Assembly: GCA_021904315.1 (NCBI GenBank)
Contig: CM038923.1
Location: 7,570,038-7,634,037 of the forward strand
Direction: 5' to 3'
DNA: 64,000 bases
DNA from: Sphagnum magellanicum
Taxonomy: Eukaryota; Streptophyta; Sphagnopsida; Sphagnales; Sphagnaceae
Numbering within the stretch: the stretch's first letter is position 1; each line of letters starts with the position of its first letter. Made by a program: the position numbers and the translations under genes. The notes beneath the pieces were generated by a model, which saw only the letters and a list, made by a program, of their open reading frames with translations, had not been told where the DNA came from and searched no databases. Below are positions 11,125-19,681 of the stretch, piece after piece.

Positions 11125-13440
11125 TCAGTCTTTCCCATCTACCCAGCACTTCAGCAGGTAATCGCCCTTGATTGCTTTACCATCGAAGCCCACAAACTGC
11201 ATGCCATCCATGGATTCACTAGGAGTCTCCAGTTCCTGATAGTAGATTGGGTACTCTTTCTCCAAGAACATACCCATGCGATTCCATGACTTGACACCTT
11301 GCATAGCCTCAACAATGGCATCCTTTTTGTTTTCAATACGAAATTGCAAAAATTCTATGATGGACTTCAGTGCAAAATATGTCCTCGCATCAGAACTTGA
11401 GAACTTTGATTGTGACTTTTGCAACATAAGTGGCTCAATCTTGGACCCTGATGCCACTTTGTTGCCTCCACCCAAACGAACAATACTAGATGCAGGTATG
11501 CCAATATTCATTAGATCCCCAAGAAATTGATCCAGGGCATGATTTGTGTAACAAACACAGATGATGACTTCATCTGTGTGATCATGAATGACTTTTCCGA
11601 CAAGTGCCCCACAGAATGATTTGCCTGTACCAGGTGGCCCTTGAAGTACACTGATGCGATGGGTTAGTACCATAGCTATCCCATCACGCTGGATTGGATC
11701 CAGCATAATTGGCTCACTGATACCGAGGACTGGTGAAACATCCTGCGATGGTGATGCTGCATGAATGGCTTCCCAGACATGCTGCACTGATTTGAAGTAT
11801 GCTGGAGGCTGGACTGTGCTGCACCCTGGCTTCCAACGGATCAACTCTTCAGGGAATCGCACTGCGGATAGTCGCTGAAGATTCTTCAAGATTGGTTCAT
11901 ATGCAAAGAAGGAGGCGGAAACTTGGAGCATTTGCAGTGGTGAATTGTTTGTCCACTCAGTAAGCATTGCTCGCCAACCAGCAGCAGAGCGGAAGCTTAC
12001 TCCTAATGTGGGAGGAGATTCCATGAGCTCATGAACATTGCGCTCACAGACTGTGGCAAAATGAACAACTTCCCCATCACGCAGAAAACAAACAAGGCAG
12101 TCACGAGGCAGCAGATTCTCTTGGCCCTCCCAGAACTGTCGCTTGATCTCGTCCTCCTTTTGGTTGCTCAACTTCTGCTTATTGTTTTTGGAAGTCTTTT
12201 TCAGCTCCTGGTTCAATTCCTGCTGTAGCTTGTTTTTAATCGATTCAGGGTAATCAAAAGTGATTCGCACAAATGCTTTCCAGTCATTAACTTCAATTCC
12301 TTGTATCTCAAGAACAGGGAACAAATGCTGCAGTTGGCGTTTTGCAGTCCGTGAAGAAGGGTTGTCCATGGATTTGAACTCTTCAAGTTCCTCCCGCACT
12401 TTTCCAACAATGTCCTCCCGCAGCAGCCTGAAATGTCGATCTAAGAAGAATGCCTCAGCTGTCTCTGAACCCATCTTCTCCCGGAGTTCAACAGCTTTGA
12501 TCAAGTAGGGCTCTTGCTTGCAAGTAATTTCATCTGCAGTTGGGATCACAGAAATTGACCGATAATCTTCATGATCATTATTGTGTCGACCGCCAGGAAC
12601 TGGCACCTGGACTTGCATGGAGACTTGCACAAAGGAAGAAGTGCTGCTCCCCGTTCCATTCAAAACAATTGAGATTCGTTTGCTCAACTCCTGAACAGCT
12701 GGGGATGTTGACCATGAAAGAATTTTGGCCAGCTTGATAACACTGGGTAGCTTTCGCACCTCAATGCCAATGTCTCCTACACTGCTGATGATTTGCAGCA
12801 CAAACCGCCCGACGACCGCCTCCTCCAACAACAGTCCTTTTGCCATAGCATTAGCAAGTTCATCCATTAAGAAGGGCACCTTGGCAATGTGGATCAGCAA
12901 TGTGGAAAGAAATTGCTGGCGTGACCCAAGCAAAAGATCGTTGTGAGCTAGGTACTTGAAGACTGGCACAACAGAATGGTTCAGAAAAGTCAGATCAAAG
13001 CTGATAGAGAGTGCCTGTCTCAAGCACTCCAAACCATGAGGACTGGAAATCAAGCGAGATAGCAGTTCAATGTGATCCTCGTAGGAAACAACTGCATTCA
13101 AGAATCGCTGAGCATCTTGCTCATCACGGATGATGTCTACCCCTTTTGACTGAATTGCACTGTCAAAAAAGCGTCTGCCAGGATTACTTGATGTTTGCAC
13201 CCTTCCTCTGGCTGCCACACTCTCACGACTAGATGTGGGATTTGCCCAGGATGAAGTTGCATCACTTGAAGATGCATCAGCTGAGCGTGCCATCTTGCAA
13301 GAGCGACATGAGCGTCTTGATGCAAAATTTGGAGTCCCGCATGCAGTGCAATTCCACTGTGGTGCAGTATCCCATGGTGGCGGCATTTCAAGTTGACCAG
13401 CTGGTGACGCTTGTAAGGCCCTACATTGAGAACAGAGCAT
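11125..13440 (-). CDS. N-terminal part: RanBP2 zinc finger, ARM-like region and helicase motor 1
   Basis: This is the 771-codon open part before the TGA. The ATG at 13440 is the first in-frame ATG; the frame extends upstream only to a GTG. Visible are the W-x-C-x2-C-x10-C-x2-C zinc ribbon at residues 29-48, a helical segment like the ARM domain of ZNFX1 (about 85-280), and the Walker A QGPPGTGKS near 600-608, followed by a CYTNHALDQFL motif (helicase motif Ia region). If translated alone, the product would have only half of the helicase core and could not be an active helicase. A stop at this point splits the otherwise conserved GKD-x-GIF segment. Confidence 0.75.
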   Translation of the reverse strand: MLCSQCRALQASPAGQLEMPPPWDTAPQWNCTACGTPNFASRRSCRSCKMARSADASSSDATSSWANPTSSRESVAARGRVQTSSNPGRRFFDSAIQSKGVDIIRDEQDAQRFLNAVVSYEDHIELLSRLISSPHGLECLRQALSISFDLTFLNHSVVPVFKYLAHNDLLLGSRQQFLSTLLIHIAKVPFLMDELANAMAKGLLLEEAVVGRFVLQIISSVGDIGIEVRKLPSVIKLAKILSWSTSPAVQELSKRISIVLNGTGSSTSSFVQVSMQVQVPVPGGRHNNDHEDYRSISVIPTADEITCKQEPYLIKAVELREKMGSETAEAFFLDRHFRLLREDIVGKVREELEEFKSMDNPSSRTAKRQLQHLFPVLEIQGIEVNDWKAFVRITFDYPESIKNKLQQELNQELKKTSKNNKQKLSNQKEDEIKRQFWEGQENLLPRDCLVCFLRDGEVVHFATVCERNVHELMESPPTLGVSFRSAAGWRAMLTEWTNNSPLQMLQVSASFFAYEPILKNLQRLSAVRFPEELIRWKPGCSTVQPPAYFKSVQHVWEAIHAASPSQDVSPVLGISEPIMLDPIQRDGIAMVLTHRISVLQGPPGTGKSFCGALVGKVIHDHTDEVIICVCYTNHALDQFLGDLMNIGIPASSIVRLGGGNKVASGSKIEPLMLQKSQSKFSSSDARTYFALKSIIEFLQFRIENKKDAIVEAMQGVKSWNRMGMFLEKEYPIYYQELETPSESMDGMQFVGFDGKAIKGDYLLKCWVDGKD

Positions 13441-14377
13441 TGGGTTTAGGTTATTGCTCTTTATCAAGCCATGGAAACACCAGTCAAACACATAAACACT
13501 TGTACTGCCCTCATTCCAAGTACCGAAAACAACAGATTACCCTCTGGACCTGCCATTCACCTATACATTACTAGCAAGCAATTGGAATTTGTTGACTGCT
13601 GCACACCCAGGCAAACTAGCTATGCTCAAATAAATGTATTCTCATGTGATCTCACAGGCATATATACCATCATCAAGGTTCATGTTCTGAATGAAACCCC
13701 TGGGCAAGCAGAAAGGGTTAAAAGATATAGGTGGAGACCTTGGAAAGCAAAACTGTTGAAGATCTGGCCAGCACAAGTTATCCAATGCAATGGATCTTGA
13801 TCATACAGAACCGGAAATCCGCAAAAACACCAGCCAAATTGATGGACAGGGCGAGATCGATCACATGCAGGTGAATCTCTCCCTATATGGGCACATTGGG
13901 TGGTGAGATAGGCATCACAATTCCAAGTTTCCTTTCACACATATGTAGCTCAAATCTGTCATGCTTCCAGCTACCCACAAGGACTTGTTGAGGATGATGG
14001 AGTTCAGGCTTCTGATGATCAAATCAAGTTTGTACAGACTGCTTTACTAGCTACGTTGCTTTTCACTCTCAACAAACTGATGACGAAGACAACAAACTGT
14101 ATGTACAGATGTTGTTTGCGCAGTTTTCTTTCTCCTCGTTCTTGATCTTGGTCTTTTCTCTTGGTTCTAAAACTTCCCGCCTTCTTCGTCCTTCTTCCCA
14201 CTTCTTGATCTCACGTACGTACGCCGGGGGGGGGGGGGGGGGGGGGGGTGAAGAAAACCAAACGTACGAAACAACTGCAACTCTCTTCTAAAATTTTGGC
14301 ACTACTTACTTACTGACTCGCTTAGTCCGATTCAAAAGCAAGCAAAATTTGGACGAAATTCTTCGTCACAAAATTCT
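13441..14377. promoter_or_regulatory. Upstream region of the helicase/AAA+ gene
   Basis: About 0.9 kb immediately 5' of the large minus-strand gene, without any recognisable gene. It holds a pure G tract on the plus strand at about 14,227-14,248. The region presumably includes the promoter and 5' untranslated leader, but no TATA box or start site can be assigned with confidence. A 109-codon plus-strand frame (13,471-13,800) shows no known motif. Confidence 0.4.
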
Positions 14378-14580
14378 CCATGGTAGGATCAGAGAAGGCT
14401 ACCATCATGCATTAAATCCAATTGTGTGAGGAAAGCTGCGCACACCATGGTGGGATCAGAGAAGGCTACCATCATGCATGAAATCCAATTGTGTGAGGAA
14501 AGCTGCGCACACCATGATGGGATCAGAGAAGGCTACCATCATGCATGAAATCCAATCGTGTGAGGAAAAACTGCGCACAC
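14378..14580. repeat. 67-bp unit in three tandem copies
   Basis: Three near-identical copies begin at 14378, 14445 and 14512. Each carries ATCAGAGAAGGCTACCATCA, then GCATGAAATCCAAT and GCGCACACCATG. The copies differ at only a few positions, so the expansion is recent compared with the other arrays here. It lies about 1 kb upstream of the helicase/AAA+ start codon. The 92-codon minus-strand frame across it is an artefact of the repetition. Confidence 0.9.
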
Positions 14581-16690
14581 AAACGCACAATGAAATAACT
14601 ACATGACGCAACAACACGCACAAAAACGGCTTCCATGCACAAAAACGCTTCCGATTCGTGTGCGCAGCAAAACTGTGACACATTGCTACGACTTGGTTTC
14701 TGCTTCTGGTATTATACCATTTCATTTGAAACACTCACTAAGTAGTACCTATATTGCTTTGCATTATTTACTTCTCTTTTTTTTTTGGTCCCACTCAACA
14801 ACTTGCTCCAACAAATTTACGGCCACCGTGAACCAGCACCCACGAGAGCTCCGTGAAGAATGGATGATGCTAAGTGGTCAGGCGTCACATGAAAAAAAAA
14901 AAAAAAACAAGGGGTGTATTTGTGTGGCCTTGCCATTTGCATTTATTAAAAAGTATCTTAAGGCAAAAGAAGAAGAAGAATTATAGAAACTTCAAATATT
15001 TCACCATGCCAAAATATAATCTTCAAGAAATCCTCTAAAAGAAACCAAAAATCCTTCAAGATACCTATTATAACTCTATTATAACTAATCTCAAGTTTCA
15101 ACACAAGCCAAAATATCGTCTTTCAAAAATCATCATATAAAAATAAACCTATTATTACCTAGGGGCCAAAATCCCTTAAGCTACTATACTCTATAATGAA
15201 TCTCAACACAAGCAAGGCCAATAATTAAAAGAGTCAGCACAGGTCTAAGTTAGAGCCTTTGGCCACCAGCTTTACAAGAATTGGGCCCATGCTCTCTCCT
15301 CCACAGTGCTTGGGCCCTTATTCTGGTAAAGGCCCACGGCCTCAGGCTTCACCCTTCATGCAAACTTTACTAAAAAAATTAAGTTACTTGACTTCTTAAT
15401 TAGTTGGTGAAAACTGGAATGGTTTTTTCTTTTAATTAATTAAGAAAACTTACTCCAATAAATTAGCTACCTAAAGCCTGGTATAAACCAGCACCCACGT
15501 TGGTACTATGGTAAAAAAAAATCCCAAAATCCATTTAAAAATATTTCTAAATATTTCAAATATCTCAAGTTTAGACTAAATCGGGGTCTCGGAGTTCAAA
15601 TCTAAACATTTTTCAAGCTTAATGCAGCCACTAAGAGGATTCCACCAAAAAGGTGAAGGTACTGAGTAACCCACATGGGTGCTGGTTTGCCCTGGCCGGA
15701 TTGTTTTTGTGCCAACGATGTTAACAAATGTCACTTATTCACAAACTTTTTATTTATTTATTTTTAATTTTTAATTTCTTTATTAATCTCTCTTGTCACC
15801 CTTCTCTCTTCCCGAGTTCTCTTTTCCCTCACCATTCTTCCACCCGTCCCCCACGATGGGCCAAAAAAACAAAACTAACAGATGGAATCATAAGAAGTGC
15901 CATACTTTAGGTGTTTTACTTTAGAAAGATTTGATTTATGTTTACCGCTGAGCTATTCTTCTTGGGCTTTACCGAGGTCCTCTAGATAAACAAAATAGAG
16001 GTATGTGGTCCAATGTTAAAACCCATGAGCTGAAAGACCTCCCAACCTCCCCCAAGGCTTAAAGAATTTGTGCCGATGAGCTATACTAAAGACCTAGGGC
16101 TCACTCGGTTGTCTTTTGAAAACCAATTGATAAATGTTAAAATTATTCTGCTTAACATTTGTCACTACGGATTTTGTTTACTTGTACCGATGGTCTCTAC
16201 TTAGACTTGCCGGAGCTTTGTGAGTAAAAAACTAAATTGAAGATGCATCTTCAATTGTCTACTAGTACCGATGAGCTACTAAGTAGTGCCTAAGAAGCCT
16301 AAGTGGGGTTGCCTTTTTCTTTCTTAGCTCCTTGGAAGTTCTCTCATTGTCTTCACACTGCAATTTCCCTCCTCCTACTGCAAATTAATATTTTGTACCA
16401 GTCTTTACCTCACGGCTAGAGTGAACCAGCACCCACCAGTGCACCAGTTGGACGTTCTGTCCATAGGATGGCTTGTGTTTCTTCATCCGGTTCCTCACGA
16501 CCCTGTGTTAACTCAACATCGTACCAGGCAACCTTTTTGGGTTGCTGACCTTTGATTCTTTTTATTTTTTGGGTGTTTTTTTTTTCCAACCCTGACCTTA
16601 CTACCCTCCAATCTAAGTCACCCTAATTCTCTAATTACATTATTGACTTTCATCTTGACTCTACCTACCAACCCTTTACCTATCTGCCCT
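14581..16690. other. Intergenic DNA with recurring AACCAGCACCCA motif
   Basis: No gene is visible. The motif AACCAGCACCCA occurs near 14,831, 15,486 and 16,424 on the plus strand and once inverted near 15,676. The sequence is AT-rich with pyrimidine runs. It contains the candidate small inverted-repeat element at 15,485-15,688 annotated separately. Confidence 0.5.
15485..15688. mobile_element. Possible 204-bp inverted-repeat element
   Basis: The left end AAACCAGCACCCACGTTGG is matched by the reverse complement of the right end, AAACCAGCACCCATGTGGG (13 identical bases, then diverging). The interior has no coding capacity. No exact target-site duplication is visible. The same end motif recurs singly at 14,831 and 16,424, suggesting related decayed copies nearby. 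Confidence 0.4.
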
Positions 16691-16699
16691 CTATTTTTC

Positions 16700-17850
16700 C
16701 ATGACTAAACTTTTCTCTTGGCTAAACCTTTTTTTTCTGAAAGGTTCTTTTAACTATTTGTGGCTAAACATATATTTTTTGACTAAACCTTTGCCTTTTG
16801 GCACAACTTCTAACTCTTCTTGGCTAAACCTATATCTCTTGGCTCAACTTGTAACTTTTTTTGGCTAAACCTTTTTTTGGCACAATGTTTAACCTTTATT
16901 GGCTAAACCTTTTTTGGCCAACTTTTAACTCTTTTTGGCTAAACCTATATATCTTGTTTAAACCTTTTCCTTTTGGCACAACTTTTAATTTTTTTTGGTT
17001 AAATTTATATCTCTTGGCTAAACCTTTTCCTTTTGGCATAACTTTTAGCTTTCATAACTAAACCTTTTCTTTTGACTCAACTTCTAACTCTTCTTGGCTA
17101 AATTTATATTTCTTGGCTAAACCTTTTCTTTTTGGCACAACTTCTAACTCTTCTCAACTGAACTTTTATCTCTTAGCTAAACCTTTTCTTTTTGGCACAA
17201 CTTCTAACTCTTCTTGGCTAAACTTTTTTTTTTTGGCTAAACCTTTTCTTTTCAGCACAACTTTTAACTCTTCTTGGCTAAACCTATATTTCTTGACTAA
17301 ACTTCCATCTTTTCATGGCTAAACGTTTACATGTCGACAAAATCTTTATATCTTCTTAGCTAAACTTCTATCCATTGGCAAAACCTTCGCAAGAAAACCT
17401 ATATATTTTCTTGGTTAAACTTCTACCTTTTGGTAAAAATTCTAATTTTTTTTGGCTAAACCTATATTTCTTGACAAAACCTCCATCTATTCATGGCTAA
17501 ACCACTACACATTGGCGAAAATTCTATTTATTGTTGATTAAACTTTTACCTTTTGGCAAAACCTTAACCTTTTCCTAATTAATTTTTTACCTTTGAATAA
17601 AACCCTTATATATTCATGGTTAAACCTTTCATTTGAAAAGTCTTTGAACTTTTCTTATCTAAACCTCTACATCTTGGCAAAACCTTTATATTTTTTAGGC
17701 TATATTTGTACCTCGTAATAATACCTCTATCTCTTCTTGGTTAAACTTCTACAAATTGGAAAAACTTCTAATTCTTCTTAGTTAAACCTTGTACCTTTTG
17801 CCAAACTTCCATCTTTTCATGGCTAAACCTCTATTGTTTATGCCAAAAAA
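16700..17850. repeat. Long degenerate minisatellite (~60-bp unit, TTGGCTAAACC core)
   Basis: The phrase TTGGCTAAACCT, alternating with TTTTGGCACAACTT and TAACTCTTC, recurs dozens of times. The composite unit is about 60 bp (two TTGGCTAAAC half-units). The middle copies (about 17,050-17,290) are the most regular and read as a 20-residue repeat (LAKPFLFGTTSNSSWLNFY-like) in one plus frame. Outer copies decay gradually, as in an old array. The open frames come from the unit length being a multiple of three; I do not regard them as a gene. Confidence 0.85.
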
Positions 17851-18825
17851 ACCTAAATAAGATCTGCATGTTATTTTCTAACCTCAAGAAACCCCTATCT
17901 AAACCTATTTTCATTAGCCATTATGTCATGTGTTCATCAATAAGTTGTTGTTGTAACCACCTTAATAGCATGTTGATGAGTGTAAAGTTGATGGTGATAT
18001 AATTAGAATTGAATGGCATTGGTTACATAATGGTATTTCATAGCTACTCAAAATCTGCATCAAACACATGATACACATTAATATGCAAGTTTGAAAAATG
18101 TAAACCAAACTCCCAAAAAATTACATGGGTATGAACATATATAGTTAGTTGGATTTTTTTTAAATAAATAAATAAAGGAAATAAATAAATAAACTTCATC
18201 TTTTGGAATTTTAAAGACCAAAAAAATGGAAAAATGGGGGGGGGGGACTATTTAGGACAAACATAATAAAAGAAAAAAAAATCTTCTAGCATATATATAT
18301 GTATATATATAAGGCAAAAAGACCCAAAAAATCTTCTTATTCTTAAAAAAACAAAACAATGAAAAAGAAACAAGAACTAAAATTCTTCTTCTTGGATTGA
18401 ATATATATATATATATATAATCAAGAAAAAAAATCTTTGTCTTCTTTTTTTTTTTCTTATCATCTTTCTTTTTTTACTTCCATTTCCTTCTTTTTTATTT
18501 TTTTCTTTTTTTTTATTTTTTATTTTTTTTTACTTTTCCTTTTTATTTTGCTCTCAAACCAAAAACAAAAAAAAGGAAAAAAATATGGGCATACCTAGCG
18601 TGATGTGCATAATTAATGATGATGCAATAAGCAATGACATCACATGCAACAATGTGATGAAAAAAACTAAAATGCTTGAAGAAGGAAAAGGGGGAAAAAA
18701 GAAGGACATGATGAAGAAGTTGTAACAATAAAGGAAAAGAAAGAAAGAAAATATGAAAAAAACTAAAGTAGCAACAAAAATGAAAGAAAAAAATGGTAAG
18801 AAAAAAAATCTATAACACAAACAAA
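17851..18825. other. AT-rich low-complexity DNA
   Basis: No gene. The region contains (AT)n microsatellites near 18,290-18,312 and 18,402-18,419, a G8 run near 18,237, and long pyrimidine then purine stretches (18,430-18,830). Minus-strand frames here are Phe/Leu-rich translations of poly-purine sequence. Confidence 0.6.
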
Positions 18826-19141
18826 AAAGAAGAGCTTTCCAACGGTATGTGGCATGCCACGTACATGCAAGGAAATTGGGGTGATTCTTGATTTTTAATG
18901 GTCGGCAGTCAAATTGCCAATTTGACTTTCGGCCCTTCTTTTGGCCATAACTTGTGTTTTAAATGTCCAAATGGGTCATGCGAGCCCATTTTTAACACCT
19001 AAGTTCTAAGAGCTTTCCAATGATATAAAGAATTATTCAATCCAATGGGTTTTGACCTCTGCAATCACTCTCTAAAATTTGGGAGTCCATCGAAAGTCCA
19101 ACTCCCAAAGTGAGAGTTCACTTGGGAGTGTGAGGGTTCAT
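18826..19141. repeat. Dispersed repeat, arm 2 (inverted relative to position 1)
   Basis: This is the reverse complement of the repeat at the left edge of the window, with point differences and small indels. The shared end CATACCGTTGGAAAGCTCTT lies at its left boundary, and the block GTTCACTTGGGAGTGTGAGG corresponds to the window start. The two arms enclose about 18.5 kb including the helicase/AAA+ gene. They most likely represent two insertions of one repeat family. Confidence 0.75.
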
Positions 19142-19681
19142 TCCCTCAAATTTTCCTACATTCCCGGGAGCATGAAATGTGATTCCCAGGCTTCCCTCTT
19201 GGCCCACACCTTTGCAAGCCCTTGCCTTGGTCATGAACCCAAGGCTAGGGTTGTGACATATTGAATAATGGTTGATAAAAATTTTAAGTTTATTTGGTTG
19301 TGTTGAGTTTTGGTTAAACATTTCAATGCTAAAATCATCCATTATTACGATTGGACAATATGTCAACAATAGGTCCAAAAAATTTTGCAGTTGATTTATG
19401 AATCTTGAAAATAACAATATTGAATGTTTATATATGGCTATTACATGTATAATTTTTCTTGTATTTCAACTGAATGTTGTTATGATAAATTCAGCTCCCA
19501 AAATAGTAAATGTTTCATGTGATGATAATGTTGTGAATTTGTCATATAATATCATTGTGTCATTTTATGCATATGTATTTATGTTTGAATGTTTTTCTAA
19601 ATCAATAAAAGAAATAATATTTAATGTTTGAAGATTGGAATGTGTTTCATTGAAACATAATATATGAAATATGTTTAGATT
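19142..19681. other. AT-rich sequence between repeat arm and Helitron
   Basis: No gene is visible. A 77-codon plus frame (19,398-19,631) and a 99-codon minus frame (19,118-19,417) have no recognisable motif. The 3' end of the Helitron probably lies here or slightly to the left, but no CTRR end with hairpin could be fixed. Confidence 0.4.

Larger units (their letters stand above)
5407..13440 (-). pseudogene. NFX1-type helicase fused to three CbxX/CfqX AAA+ modules, interrupted by one TGA
   Basis: An intronless frame of 2,677 codons runs from ATG 13440 to TAA 5407, with a single in-frame TGA at 11125-11127 (codon 772). Order of domains: RanBP2-type zinc finger (C31, C34, C45, C48 after W29); helical ARM-like region; SF1/UPF1-like helicase with GPPGTGKS (about 601-608), EEAGE (about 868), GDHKQLRP (about 891) and an ERVNVLLSRAR motif (about 1115); NF-X1-like Cys/His cluster (about 1171-1250); coiled coil; three AAA+ modules with GNPGTGKTT or GPPGTGKTT near 1680, 1960 and 2245, each followed by an IDEAY Walker B; second coiled coil; a C-terminal CCMGYEW...YRCAGGSH motif. 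ZNFX1-family helicases act in RNA surveillance and small-RNA or antiviral pathways; CbxX-type AAA+ proteins remodel protein complexes. The role here is inferred. All ATPase motifs look intact, so the TGA may be a recent allele, an assembly error or readthrough. Confidence 0.85.

Noticed and set aside
11125..11127. Selenocysteine at the TGA
   Set aside because: No reason in the family for a selenocysteine at this place, and land plants lack the selenocysteine machinery.
11090..11135. Intron explaining the in-frame TGA of the helicase gene
   Set aside because: The only nearby GT/AG pair would give a 36-base intron and would remove conserved residues of the GKD-x-GIF segment.
17113..17322. Possible repeat protein LAKPFLFGTTSNSSWLNFY
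   Set aside because: It arises because the minisatellite unit is a multiple of three; it is only a few units long and interrupted by stops on both sides.
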